From Adiantum capillus-veneris (Eukaryota > Streptophyta > Polypodiopsida > Polypodiales > Pteridaceae): a stretch of DNA of 64,000 bases. The translations under genes were made by a program, and so were the position numbers. Below the pieces are notes generated by a model, which had not been told where the DNA came from, did not search any database, and worked only from the letters and a program-made list of their open reading frames with translations. Location: NCBI GenBank assembly GCA_014529385.2, contig CM043949.1:148777850-148841849 (forward strand), written 5' to 3'. Shown one piece after another: positions 36,351 to 48,429 of the stretch. The stretch's first letter is position 1. Each line of letters starts with the position of its first letter.

Positions 36351-37496
36351 TGTAGGGTGCAGCGGAATGAATGTTGTTCTTTCTCAAGATGAGTGATCCA
36401 TATTTGCTCAAGGTTCCTTTTAGTTCTTATGGAATAGAGAGCCTTCCGTTCTTAATGGAGTGTGCTATGGTCACGAACAAAGTGAGTGGACACTGTGCGT
36501 GCAAGTGTATGAGACTGAGAGATAGAGAGAAGAGAGATACGACACCAAAGACGTAAAACCCTCCTCCGAAGGCCCCACGCTCGTTGGTGAGAGTGGTCTA
36601 TGCTTGATTGCACAAATGGGTACAATGATGATGCATGGACTGATGCAACTCGAGGCTATGTCGGTGACGACGACGGGAATGGCGACACTGACCTAAGGGT
36701 TGAAATATGCAATCTTCTGACTGCTGTCCAAAAACGCTCAAGGCTGAAATCTGCTGCGAGTTGCAACGCTGATTTCGAGGCTGCTTTTATGCTGCTGAAA
36801 AATGCTGCAGTAGCCTGATAAAAACGCTGATGTGCTGCTGTTTTTGAGGGATGAAAACGCTGCCTATCTGATGCGATCTGATGCTGAAAACGCTGGGGTT
36901 TGGTGCTGCTGGTCAAGGCTGAAAACGCTAGGTAATTGCAGCCTTCTGATGATGATGAAAACGCTATGTTCAAAGGGGAGTACTGCGGTCAAGCATTTGC
37001 TGAAAACGCCAAGGCAAGGGTGGTCTGTTGGCGATGGTGCAAAACGCTAGGTCTTGGGTGAGGGAAAACGCCAAGGATATCTCGGAGAGTCTTGCTGAGA
37101 GAGGGGGTAACCTGTCGGCGCCGAAGCCTGCTGTTCTCCTTGCTCATCTGCTTTTTGCGGCTAGCCTTGGTTTGCTTATATATTTTCTTACTCAAATTGC
37201 CCTACCTACTTTTGTTGGAAAGTCACTTAAATTAATAAGTGAAAAATGTCAAAAATAGGGAAAATAGGCTAAATGTTCCCCTGATGGAATCTGATGGATT
37301 CTGATGGGAATACTGATGATCGTGCTGTGTGCAACCAGAGGATATGCATCTATACTAAGTGATTGGCCATGCACGGTCTACGAATAGACTCACAAAAGTG
37401 CCAGATCACTTCTAATCTAGACCGACTGGACCGACAGAAACTCTGTTATGGTGTAGCTTGTCCACGGACACATAGGGTTGGATGTGTCACGTGACA
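36351..37496 (-). repeat. 3' LTR of LARD E, with clustered AAAACGC motifs
   Basis: Nine copies of AAAACGC(T/C) occur between about 36731 and 37070 at spacings of roughly 25-90 bp, intermixed with ctgctg and gatgctga words. The same nine recur in the other LTR. The terminal palindrome GTGTCACGTGACAT contains a CACGTG E-box/G-box. Confidence 0.9.
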
Positions 37497-38228
37497 TCCC
37501 CTTTTTTTCAAAGTGAGGTACTGGTACCGAACTGTATGGCATCGAGGGAGATCGCCAATAGTATCCGGAATCCTAGAAGGGACTCTTCGCCGGCACACTC
37601 TGATGTGTGGGTCGTACGGTACTTCAACTTCATAAAGGTCTGCAACGCTTGCTTCTTTGGGCCGCGCCGAAAGCGACACAAAGTCTTCTGTGGCTCCTTC
37701 TGTGCTTCAACTTCGTCAAGAGTCGTGCTTCTTTCTTCTTCAAGAATCTCCATGGCTGAAAATTCATGAAACCATATCCAACACAAAACCATGAACATAC
37801 CCATTCCATGTAAAGTGAATGGAAAAAATCTTGTCTTCATCAAAGACTGTGCATGCAATGTAGATGAACCAATAGACAGAGTGCCAAACTATTCACCACA
37901 CACACGCAAACAATGAGATCGAATCTTTTTCTTTTGATCTAGAGCAATCAACTGTGGCAATTCACAACGGAAATGCCCATGCTTGGTGCTCACACTGTCA
38001 TGTGCTCGTTCTACGAATGTGTCATGCCAAGGAAGAGACAGGAAAGGTGACTTCCTTGAATGCATACTTTTCAGCTTTTCATGAACAATCCGCATACATC
38101 CGTGCTTATTCATGAGTGAAACGTGCTCAACGTACAATATGTCATGCCTAGGAAAAGGGATCACATAACGAAGGTGACTAAAATACAAGAAACGATCACG
38201 AATGAAACACTCGAACAATGCGTGCATA
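37497..38228 (-). other. LARD E interior 3' part, no recognised coding
   Basis: Between the ORF and the polypurine tract the minus strand has small frames (37858-37508 and 38236-37889) without recognised domains. They are probably the decayed remnants of an internal region lost when the element became non-autonomous. Confidence 0.5.
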
Positions 38229-38981
38229 TCAATCATGCGAACACAATACTTCCTGTGATGGTTCTTTGGACCTAGGCTCGAGAGCCAAGATCGGTTCTTC
38301 TTGAATGATCAAATTGTCCTGTGGGGGTTCTTTGGACCTCGACTCGAAAGCCAAGATCGGTTCTTCGTGATTGATCAAATCTACAACGAGGTTAGCTTCG
38401 CTAGAAAAAGCATCCACTAACACATCATCCTTGTGAACAATCACATCGTCTTCAGGCAAATCATCATGCTTGTCAATGTCATCCAACTCATCATGCTCAT
38501 CATCATCATCCAAATCATCATGCATATCATTATCATTCAATTCATCATGTTTCTCACAATCATGCAAATCCTGTGTGTCATGCTTGGGAGAAGAAGAGAC
38601 TAAGAGAGTCTCCTTTTCCCGAGTCTCTTGCATCTGTGCCTGAGCTTGAGAAACGAGTCGCAAGAACTCTTTCATGTGTTGGTCGCTCTTTCCTTTGACG
38701 ACGGCTGCAATTCTTTCTTGGTGTTTGTGCTCCATTTCTGCTTTTCTTTCTGCGTGTCTGCGTTCCATTTCTGTCATTCTTTCTGCATGTCTTGCTTCGC
38801 GTTGTAATTTCCTTTCCAAAAACATCTGGTCCAAAGCCTCCATAGGAGTTAGTGCAATCCTTGACATAGATGGGGAAGGGGGAGGGTCGGAAAAACCTCC
38901 TGGTGGGGAAAATTCTTCTTCGCCTCTCTCATGCTCACCACCTGTATGCGAAGTATCCATTCCGCTTCGGGTGATGACCAC
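38229..38981 (-). CDS. LARD E ORF: gag-N-terminus-like, coiled-coil and acidic repeat protein
   Basis: This is an intact 250-codon frame. It opens MVITRSGMDTSHTGG, the style of plant gypsy gag N-termini. The central segment (about residues 46-100) is a charged coiled coil with heptad-like repeats (RHAERMTEMERRHAERKAEM). Residues about 135-185 are an Asp/His/Glu repeat (DELND, DDLDD, DELDD, DDLPE). The C-terminus has a tandem EEPILA.E.RSKEP.Q unit repeated twice. There is no zinc knuckle, capsid homology or enzymatic motif. The intact frame in a young element hints at selection or simply recency; the function is unknown. Confidence 0.7.
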   Translation of the reverse strand: MVITRSGMDTSHTGGEHERGEEEFSPPGGFSDPPPSPSMSRIALTPMEALDQMFLERKLQREARHAERMTEMERRHAERKAEMEHKHQERIAAVVKGKSDQHMKEFLRLVSQAQAQMQETREKETLLVSSSPKHDTQDLHDCEKHDELNDNDMHDDLDDDDEHDELDDIDKHDDLPEDDVIVHKDDVLVDAFSSEANLVVDLINHEEPILAFESRSKEPPQDNLIIQEEPILALEPRSKEPSQEVLCSHD

Positions 38982-39405
38982 GCACTAGGCCTAGTCTTGG
39001 GTTCTTGGATTCTTAGGTTCTTGAGGGTCTTGAGATTCTTGAGGTTTCCTTTCACTTGCAAACCGTGTTTGAGAAGGATCTTCTCTTCACCCGAGTTCTA
39101 CTCCTTTCCGTGGGTGCACCCCTTCGCGGCCTTGCGCTCACACCAAGGTTGCTTTTTCCCACCTCCCATCGATTGGCCGGCCGCTAAGCGCACGGTCCGC
39201 TCTCAATGAGTGAAAAGAGGCACAAGGGGAGGCTGGACAAGCCCTTCTTTCCTCGGATTCCTGCCACTCTTCAAAAACACGATTAGGAATCGACACGCCC
39301 AACAGGACTTGGGTTACATGCGACCTCAACAAGCAAAAAAAAATTATGAGGTTCTTGTGATTCTTTCCTAGAGTGATACACAACACTGCAAAACTCTGAT
39401 ACCAA
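38982..39405 (-). other. LARD E leader and primer-binding site
   Basis: The untranslated leader lies between the 5' LTR and the ORF. The primer-binding site complementary to the initiator tRNA-Met (TGGTATCAGAG on the minus strand) is at 39404-39394, one base from the LTR. Confidence 0.85.
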
Positions 39406-40554
39406 TGTTAGGTGCAGCGGAATGAATGTTGTTCTTTCTCAAGATGAGTGATCCATATTTGCTCAAGGTTCCTTTTAGTTCTTATGGAAGGGAGAGTCTT
39501 CCGTTCTTAATGGAGTGTGCTATGATCACGAACAAAGTGAGTGGACACTGTGTGTGCAAGTGTATGAGACTGAGCGATAGAGAGAAGAGAGATACGACAC
39601 CAGAGACGTCGTAAAACCCTCCTCCAAAGGCCCCACTCTCGTTGGTGAGAGTGGTCTATGCTTGATTGCACAAATGGGTACAATGATGATGCATGGACTG
39701 ATGCAACTCGAGGCTATGTCGGTGACGACGACGGGAATGGCGACACTGACCTAAGGGTTGAAATATGCAATCTTCTGACTGCTGTCCAAAAACGCTCAAG
39801 GCTGAAATCTGCTGCGAGTTGCAACGCTGATTTCGAGGCTGCTTTTATGCTGCTGATAAATGCTGCAGTAGCCTGATAAAAACGCTGATGTGCTGCTGTT
39901 TTTGAGGGCTGAAAACGCTGCCTATCTGATGCGATCTGATGCTGAAAACGCTGGGGTTTGGTGCTGCTGGTCAAGGCTGAAAACGCTAGGTAATTGCAGC
40001 CTTCTGATGATGATGAAAACGCTATGTTCAAAGGGGAGTACTGCGGTCAAGCATTTGCTGAAAACGCCAAGGCAAGGGTGGTCTGTTGGCGATGGTGCAA
40101 AACGCTAGGTCTTGGGTGAGGGAAAACGCCAAGGATATCTCGGAGAGTCTTGCTGAGAGAGGGGGTAACCTGTCGGCGCCGAAGCCTGCTGTTCTCCTTG
40201 CTCATCTGCTTTTTACGGCTAGCCTTGGTTTGCCTATATATTTTCTTACTCAAATTGCCCTACCTACTTTTGTTGGAAAGTCACTTAAATTAATAAGTGA
40301 AAAATGTCAAAAATAGGGAAAATAGGCTAAATGCACTGGAAAATTCTCTTGACAGAACTGATGGATTCAGATGGGAATACTGATGATCATGGTGTGTGCA
40401 ACCAGAGGATATGCATCTATACTAAGTGATTGGGCATGCACGGTCTACGAATAGACTCACAAAAGTGCCAGATCACTTCTAATCTAGACTGACGGAAACC
40501 TTGTTATTGTGTAGCTTGTCCATGGACACATAGGGTTGGATGTGTCACGTGACA
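39406..40554 (-). repeat. 5' LTR of LARD E
   Basis: Near-identical partner of 36351-37496, carrying the same nine AAAACGC(T/C) motifs (about 39789-40128). Confidence 0.92.
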
Positions 40555-40735
40555 TGAACCAGTAAGGTAAGTATTGAATTTTTGAATTTCTGTTTAATTT
40601 AATTTTTAGGTTCTCTTTTGAGAAAGGACTAGCCCAACTCACCATTGAGCAAGATATGGAATTTTTCATGTTTCTCCTCGGCAGTTCAGTTGGAACTCTA
40701 CAGTTGAGGACAATTGTTTATAAGTGAGAGGGATG

Positions 40736-42342
40736 TTGCTAAATTGGCTTTATCTCACATAAAAATAATTCTAAATGAATTATTGGATTTATAAGTGAGA
40801 GGGTTTTCTCGCTTCGAACACCAAGCAAGAATAATTCTAAATGAATTACTGGAATTTAAGTGAGAGGATTTTTCTCACTGGAGACATCCGAGTACAACGA
40901 ATTCCTAGTCTGTCATTCAGATTAATGACACGAGCACTGAGAACGGAAATATTTGTAAGGCTACCTGGAACAGGTACTTCTGATGCGTCACATTGGATAG
41001 GTGACACGGAGCATCGGAAGTATCCGATTATCCGAGAACGGAAATCTCTGATGCGTCATAGCATGGGTGACAGAGCATCGCGAAGGAGATTGTACCGTAA
41101 GTTCGGTAGGAAAGGACTGGGTGATAGGTATTCCTGATGCGTCACAAGGTGGGTGACGGGTGCATCAGAAAGGGGATATCCATAGTCAAGAGGAAATTCC
41201 GAACAGTGTTGGTATTGTGCACGAGGAAAAGCAAGCCCTTGAATGAAAATGGGTTCAAATGAAACTTTGAGGAAAAATGAATGCTTTCTGAGAAAGCGGG
41301 ATTGCTTTCCGGGAAAGCAAATGCTTTCCCGCGAGGAAGTCTATGTCCGCATTGCAACTGTGCATGTGATTGCATCCAGGGACGCCTGGGAAGTGCTCTG
41401 AAAGCATTCTAACTTAAAAGGTTTTATTGAGTTTTTGGGCAGATTCAGACTACTTTTAAAATATGCCGGCCGCCCACTTAATAAGTGGGCAGCCATCTGA
41501 TACATAAGGCAACAGATCAGCCAGTGTTTTCTCTCTCTCTTCTTCTGGCAGAACAACGCAAAAAAAAAAACAAAAAAAAGGGCCGCGATCTCTACGCAAG
41601 CAGCTATTCCTGCCGTGGCCACGAGCTATTAAAGCATAATAGGCCCTCACTTAGAGAGAGGATCACCTTCTGCAAGGAGGCGATGTTGCTGCAGAGTTCA
41701 CCCGCAAAGAAGACGTTTGCCGGTGATGCCCATGACTGTCCCAAGTGTACCCGATGTCGCCGAGACCCAGTGCGCGAGTTCCCTCGCGAAGAAGTGCCTA
41801 TGGAGCGTGTTTCCATCGTGACAAGCTGCTGTTTTTCTCTGTTTTCAGCCCATAAAAGTCATAGACGGGGCTGATTTAAGAGAAGGAACCCGCGAACACA
41901 CCTCTTTTGTGTGTAGGATTGGAAGAGAGGATTTTCTATGTAGAGATCTCTTCTGGGGAATTGCTTTTCGAGAACCAAGTTGCGTTTCGAGCATCAATAT
42001 TTTGAAGGTAACGATTTTCATGTTATGATCTTTGAGTATTTGATGCAGGTGTACTTCCTTTTCGTGAGGGAGTAGGAGCAGAGGAAGGCATGAGCCTCTG
42101 CAGGAGAAAAGCGCTCTGAGGAACTAGGGCCAAATCAGCCCAAGGCTTTCGTACTTGAGTTTGGGAAGTAGATCCACGGATCGGAGAGAGGTAGTCTCTC
42201 AAGTTGTGATCCGGAAGTTGGGATTCCCAAGTAAGGACTTGGTGTCCAGGAAAGCAAAGTTGTTCTGCAGGAAGAGGACTCTGGAAACAGAGTTGGAAAT
42301 GAGAGTTGCAGGGATGTCATGCCCTGATTCTGCAAGGTGAGA
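40736..42342 (+). repeat. Right LTR of element B (alignable part)
   Basis: It aligns with 17602-19225 and begins TGTTGCTAAATTGG immediately after a purine-rich AAGTGAGAGGGA. The sequence from 42343 to about 42647 has no counterpart in the left LTR and could be additional LTR, a later insertion, or rearranged sequence. It includes a GGGGGGG run near 42525. Confidence 0.8.
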
Positions 42343-42647
42343 TCCACCTTGGTTCTCAAGAATTTGGAATAAGGAACAGAAGTTCCTTGGAATAGGGTTT
42401 TGCCCTAGGAATCGGAAGCTAAGGCTTTTGGGAACCATCAAGTCTTATTCTAGAATGAACGCGGTAATACGTTCGGTTCAAGTGCTTGTGTAGACTTCTC
42501 CTCAGTAATAAAGATACTATTACGAGGGGGGGGACCAGCCGATCTTTTGGTCCCCAGTACAGTGTCGAAATTCTCACTCAGTAATAAGTGATAAATCCTA
42601 TTCATCCGAATGTATTTTATATTGTTATGCGCTCCCGTTTGTGACCT

Positions 42648-45270
42648 CCTAGTCAAACAGTGTATTGAAAGAAAGGGACACCTGGATGGTTGGCTGAGGC
42701 GAAAGGGTCCCTCCAAAACCACTGTCCACGATCCCATAGCACTCGTACCAATGAACAACTCTCCCAGGCCCACAGCTTCCAATGGCCAATCTCAAGAGCT
42801 GCTAGGTCAGAATCTATGACAAAAGTATTCCCACAGATGCCCACAACTCGGATCCTCTGAAAACAGCACTCTGCCACCTGTTGGGCCTCTACTGAAACTC
42901 GGTGTAAACAACCCTCACCCTGTAGCTCGAAAAACAGGGAGGGTACAGTCTCTGATCAAGGCCGAACTACGATGAGGACCTCCAGTCGCGTGAAGGCCCC
43001 CATCCATCTGGGCGCTGCTCACTCGAGAGATGTGAGCCACTCAGCTAGTACTGCCTCTGTGATGTCCTAACACATGCTCTGCACCCCTCACATGCATGTG
43101 GGTGGATGCGTTGAAGCTCCTCTAACAAGCCTGAGAACTGTAGTCTGTGTGCTGGATCCTCTGCCATGCGACCCCAGGAAACATGAGGCCTACTACCAAC
43201 CAAGTGGCCTCTCTGAGTGCTAACCATGGGGTTCCAAACAAGGGGCTATCTCAAGCGCTCCTCCGTGCAAGTAGGCTCGTGCTGCTCCAGGCCTTTCCGC
43301 AGCTGCTCCTAGGAGCGGAGCAAACTCACAGCAAAAAGTCCTCCAGTCTCCTGCTCAAGCCAACTCTACGCATCTCTGTGAAAATCCATCTGGTCAAAGG
43401 TCTCCAAAGGCCTCCAGCCTGAGGCACTCCAGCACTAAGCCGCTGAAGCAAAAACTCCTTCAACCAGGGCTCTTCCCCTAGAAGCAATCCTCTGACAACA
43501 AACTTCCCAAATAGGGCTCTATTCTACTGTGTTGGGTCTATGATCCCCAACCCCCCCTGAGAACAAGGTAGAGTGATGACCTGCCATGCCACTTTGGCCC
43601 GGGCTATCTGAGTGTCGCGCCCTAGCCAAAGGAAATTCCTCATCAACCTCTCTACCTGGCTGATGCAGGAACTCGAAAAGATCCAACAAGGTGTGATGTA
43701 CCACATAGTAGCAAACAACACGTGGTTGGCCACTACAACTCTGCCTACCAGAGAAAGTCATGCGGAGCTCCAAGGTAAGAGCTTCCTCCTGATGGACACG
43801 AAGAGAGGAGCAATTTGTTGCTCACGAGACAAGTCCAAGCCAACTTGACAACCCAAATATGGAACTGCAGTCCCTAGGGGAATCAATCTGAAACCCTCAC
43901 CTGACAGTAGGAGCACTACTAACCGAGAAAGCCAATGTCTTTCTCCAGTTGATCAGTGCGCCTGATGCACAACAATAACTCTCAAGAGCTTGCTCACACC
44001 TGTGAGGGTTGGCCTCCTGGCCCTCCAAGTACAAAGCACACTCGTCTGCAAACTCAGCATCTAGTAGCTCCTCGCCCCGAATAGGGAGCCCTAAGACACG
44101 TAGACCAACCTGCTGTGTGAAACCAAAAATATGTTCATCGCCTCAGCATAGAACAGAAAGAAGAAGGGGGCAAGAGGGCAGCCCTGTCTAACCAAAACAT
44201 GTGAGCATGAAATGATCACCTCTACCCTGCCAAAAGAACCTGACTGTGTGCCCATCTGTAAAGAGCTGACACAGCTCTGATCCAAGCATCTGAGAAGCCC
44301 ATCCTGCATAGAGTGCTCTCCAAAAAGTCCGAGTCAACTCTATCGTAGGCCATGTCAAAATCGAGAAGAAGTATCACCAGATCCTCACCACGGAGGTGCG
44401 CGAAGGCAGATGCCACCCAAAAAGTAAAGATGTTGTCAAGGATACTACGCTCCTTGACAAAACCTGTGTGTGTCCCATGTATAATGCTCTCTAGCAATGG
44501 GCTGAATCCTCGAACTCAGAGCCTTGGCAAGAATTTTGTAGGCTGAGTTCAGGATAGTGATAGGCCGCCACTGTCAAATCTCATCCAAGGAGCCACCCTC
44601 CTTGGGAAAGAGGTAAAGCAGGCCCTCACTCATGCTGTCAGGCATCTCTCTTGTGTGTAGGATGTAGAAAAGCGCTGCAGAGAGCTAAGCCAAGCAAGTC
44701 CTAGTATTCTAAGAAAACGCTAGGAGTCAAACCATCCTCACCTAGACAACTACCACGGGGAAGTGCTCTGAGGGCTGAGTGGAGATCCTCTAGTCAAGCC
44801 TCTGGCGCATCTCCTTAGTCACACAAGACAAGGCATCTGTGCCCAAACCTGCTCTTTGCATGCATCCTGACGCTCTGACTGAGGCTTTGCTGACAACAGG
44901 TCACGGTAAAAGTCACTAGCAACTGCACGCATGTTCTCTGGCTCTGAAGCAACTGACTCGTCAGGCCTCCTCAATTGGCTGACCCAGGCATGCGCATGTC
45001 GGGGTCCCACTGTCTCAAAGAAAGCCCCTGTCACCCACCTGGGTCCACTGAGATGCTTGTTGATGGAAAGCAAACTCAGGGCGCCTCTCCTCTATGCTGG
45101 CGAGCCTACTGCAACTGCTTCTCCAACCAGAAACTGTCTGGATGCTGCTCCTGCATCATCTGCAAGGAGGCAAGCCCCGTCGGACACGCAGCTCTTCCCC
45201 TCTCGCTGCAGTCAGGGGGGGGGGGGGGGCATAGACTCTCGAAGAAATAGCCAACTAAGCTAAGCAAGTC
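42648..45270 (-). pseudogene. LINE-1 ORF2 reverse transcriptase and connection region
   Basis: Minus-strand blocks in order are TGFVKERSILDNIFTFWVA and LVILLLDFDMAYDRVDSDFLE (44497-44222), VRQGCPLAPFFFLFYAEAMN (44200-44130), DAEFADECALYLEG (44070-44030), EQALESYCCASGALINWRK, and VERLMRNFLWLGRD...SQGGLGIIDPT (43690-43530). The connection region runs down to about 42660. The catalytic FADD is FADE (44052-44041), so the enzyme is dead. There are many frameshifts. The final zinc-binding domain is at 17.1-17.6 kb, on the other side of the nested insertion. Confidence 0.88.
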
Positions 45271-46330
45271 CATAGGCCACTCAGTCAGCAGGAGAGTCCT
45301 GCATGTCTAAGCCCTCCGTCCAAAGAGCCACCACTCGCTCTCTGAGCGCAGAGTCCAGCAAGACCCTCTCAAAGATGCGTAGCATCGTGCTCCCCCTCCT
45401 CTGTCTATCTGTCACTGTGAGGATCACTGGTGCATGGTCCGAAAAAGAAGTCCCAACCAAAATGCAAACTGTCCCATCCAAGTCACAGAAGTGGTCACTA
45501 GAGTAGAAGCGATCTATCCGCGATAGATTCACTCCTCCCACTCTGCGGGCCGAACGAGAGAAGGCCACGCTGTCTGGAGGCCTCACAAAGCTAGAATGTT
45601 GGGACACATCTAAAACCCGCAGAGTCATACATAACCTCTCCCAAGCTGCCCGCTCAACTCCATACGCAGTAGTATGGCTACCTCCAATCCTGTCAGAGGG
45701 ATCCTCCAACATGTTGAAGTCACCCCCAATGCACCATTGCTTTGCTTGCTGCAGAGACTCTACAATGTGAGACCAAAACTCTGCACGTGCACTCGCCACA
45801 TTAGACGCATAGATGTTGAGGAAGCCTAAGAGGCAACCCTGAACCTCGATTGTGATCCACAGCGCCCTGCCAGGCAAAATAATCCCTCTGTCCACAATGG
45901 CCTGCTGCCAAGAGTCCACAATAGTCATACATACCCCTCCCTAGATGCCACCAGGTCCAAATGCAGCTGACTAAAATGTCTCATACCGCCCACCCCAAAG
46001 GTGACCACAGCGTCTAATGCGGCTCTCACACAGTTGATGCTCCTGTAGCATAAGAAGGTCAATCTCTCCTCCCACAAGGCATCGCTAAAGCTCCCGACAC
46101 AGTCGGCCCCTTTGGCACTGAATCTCAGGCCCACCAGCAGCTAACCGTAGTAGTACGCATCCGAGCATTCCCGAGATAGGCGTCACTGCAAAGAGTGTCT
46201 AGCCCAAGCGCAAGAATAAGTTGAGTGCAAGGCAACCTCCTCTGTCGAGGAGTCCTCATGTATGTGTACATAGCATGGCGGGATTTGCGTGTCAGCAAAG
46301 AAGTCAACCACAATGTGTTTACATCTTGTT
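45271..46330 (-). pseudogene. LINE-1 ORF2 apurinic endonuclease (APE) domain
   Basis: The 215-codon frame 45928-45281 has IYASN, WCIGGDFNML, LSRIDRFYSS and GTSFSDHAPVILTV, matching the EEP/APE endonuclease motifs (GDFN, the RID block and SDHxP). The upstream frame 46134-45925 (DALWEERLTFLCYRSINCVRAALDAV) is the expected N-terminal LQE-type block with the catalytic Glu region degraded. Confidence 0.88.
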
Positions 46331-48245
46331 GAGTCTGGAGGTGTCACTGAAAACTTGGCCAACGGCCACAAAGTCTGAACCAAGTTTGTAACCCCTAGGT
46401 CTACCATGTGATGAGAGAACTCGAGGGCTTGTGCCTGCAACACTACAACATAAAGTCTAAAGTCCACTCAGGACCGCATAGGGAAAACGAGAAGCCAATC
46501 ATTGAGTCGAGGGCCTCTATCATTCTAGCTACAAGGAACAATACATGAACTCTGAAGCAAACTGCCTCAAAGTCTGGTGAGGGCTCGCCGAGAAACCGTG
46601 TAAAGTCATAGGTAAAGAAATCCCAACAACAACGAATGTCGAAGCTCGTCAGTCCACAAGGAACTGCTACAAAGGGGGACGTCTGCACCAGAAGGGGGGT
46701 TCGCAAGAAAGGCTGGCCCTCTCTCCCCAAGCGACTCGTGGCAAAAGTGTTGCCAAAAGATCTCCTAGCAACCGAGGATGGTCCTACCCCCTAGGACGGC
46801 TACAGGGCAGGAGCGGGAGGAGATGTGGGAGCAGGGAGGCTGGTGGGAGAAAGAGGAGAGGGGGGGGCGAAGGGGAGCGGCAGAGGGAGGAGGGCGAGGT
46901 GGAGAGGCGGAGGGAGAAGGCCGGGGGGTTAGGGGCGGAGGGGAACTCGAGCGGGGGGAGGGGCTCTGAGAGGTGAGGCTGAGGTGGAGGGTGGAGCAAG
47001 GACCTCGTCCTGTTGAGGAGGGTCGAATCCGTTCCCTGTGGGAACCAACTTTTGCTGGACTGGAGCATGCGGACCATTCTGAGTGCTAGGCTGGCGTGGT
47101 GGCCCCTGTCGATGTCGACCACGAACCTGCTGTTAGCCCTCCTCCACTTGAGCCCCACGCTCGGAGGGTGGCTCTGCCTGCATACCCTGTGACTTTGTTT
47201 GCTGCTGCTGGCCAGCCATTAAAGGCTGGGGATGAGCCTGTGGTGCAGGTCGAGGTCTCCTCCATGGAGAGGACTTCACAAGATGGCCAATCTGACGACA
47301 AATAAAACACTAAATCGGGAGGCCCGAATACTCCATGCTCTAACGAAACCAACCTCCACTCACCCGAGGTAGTAGGATGACCTTCGGGAGAATGTGGGTG
47401 TCCCGAACCAGAACACGTATTGTGGGGATTCCGGCCGCCTTGGCAACTACAAAGGCTATCGTGCGAGGTGTCTCCAAGACAATCCTAATCGCTGAGCCTA
47501 TCTTGGAAAGGAGCATAAGGTACTCCTCCGCAAGCCAGAGAAGCAGACTCAGATGGGCAGGTCTGCCTCCTCGACAAGAAAGTTGGTAGCTGGGTGGAAA
47601 CCGTGGCGCCACTGTCGAAAGTGTGCTCGAACTGCTCGGATGGCTTAGGGGCTCATCGCAATGACCTTGGACGCCATCTCGGGAGTCTCAAACTCTATCT
47701 GGTAGTAGCCACGTTCGAGAAGTTGAACATCGAGGATCTTGCCCACCTCTGCGAGAAGGTGGGCCTGAAGGAGATCGCGCACCTCCCCTTTGCTGTTGGG
47801 TCTAGGGCCGAGAATCTTGCAGATAACAGGGGTGGCCGGAAGGCGCGCCACCTCTGCCTCAAGCTCGCTTTCTCTATTGGCAAGAGAGCAAGTCGGATGG
47901 TGGATTCTACGGGGTCGGGCGAGGGGGCTGCAGTGGAGTCCCTCTGTGGCGGAGCAGAATCCTCCATCTGTGTTCGCTGCTGCAAAGGCGAATGACGGGG
48001 AGTCGAAAGCCTCGGAGCGAACGAAGTGAGTCGGTGCCGGTGTGAACCAGCTCCGACATAGACACGAGGTGGGGGTGGAGGAATGCGGCCAGCGTGCAGG
48101 GGGCGGCGGGGGGAGGGGCGGTCAATTCAGGCAACGCACGCAAAGGGCTGGAAGCTCAGGGCAGCGTGGGGCTGAGGCGAGCATGGGAGCGCGAAGGGGA
48201 GTTGAAGGCGATGGCAAGAGCACGCGTGAGCAGCAGCAGCGAGCC
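46331..48245 (-). pseudogene. LINE-1 ORF1 (RNA-binding, DUF4283/zinc-knuckle type) and 5' end
   Basis: Minus-strand pieces are KILGPRPNSKGEVRDLL...ERGYYQIEFETPEMASKVI (47810-47650), then SKIGSAIRIVLETPRT and RVSGGWF (47530-47340). A degenerate zinc knuckle stands after EYSGLPDLVFY, and a long Pro/Ser-rich tail follows (47020-46784). This order is typical of plant L1 ORF1. Multiple shifts are present. Segment 46331-46780 is a poorly conserved linker. The element's 5' end is set at 48245 by the target-site duplication. Confidence 0.75.
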
Positions 48246-48263
48246 AATCGGGCGTCTTGCATG
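48246..48263. repeat. Right target-site duplication of LINE-1
   Basis: AATCGGGCGTCTTGCATG matches 16 of 18 bases with 16752-16769 and lies immediately outside the 5' end of LINE-1 ORF1 sequence. Confidence 0.85.
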
Positions 48264-48429
48264 TTGAGCTAGAATCATCCGAACCCTTTGCTGCAACCTC
48301 TATCGATGATGCAAGGCCCCCCGCATTCGTCCTCTCGTGTAGGGTGAGATCTAAGCTTTGCTGTGACAGTTTCTCTTTTGGCTGCGAGTGGCCGGTCTAA
48401 AGAAATTTGTAATTTGCCTCTGAGACTAG

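Larger units (their letters stand above)
36351..40554 (-). mobile_element. LARD-like non-autonomous LTR retrotransposon E
   Basis: LTRs of about 1,147 bp (36351-37496 and 39406-40554) flank a 1.9-kb interior. On the minus strand the LTRs run TGTCACGTGACAC...ACCTAACA. A tRNA-iMet primer site TGGTATCAGAG abuts the 5' LTR (39404-39394), and a purine tract AAAAAAAGGGGA abuts the 3' LTR (37508-37497). TSD is TGAAT (36346-36350) against TGAAC (40555-40559), one mismatch. The LTRs are almost identical apart from one replaced patch (near 37275 and 40335) and a short indel near 37430. The interior has only a gag-N-terminus-like ORF and no pol. Confidence 0.93.

Noticed and set aside
36600-37258. Pairs of small ORFs duplicated at 39658-40316
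   Set aside because: They fall within the two LTRs of LARD E; the duplication is the LTR pair.
46778-46969. Gly/Glu-rich + strand ORF
   Set aside because: Complement of the Pro/Ser-rich tail of LINE-1 ORF1; low complexity and no independent support.
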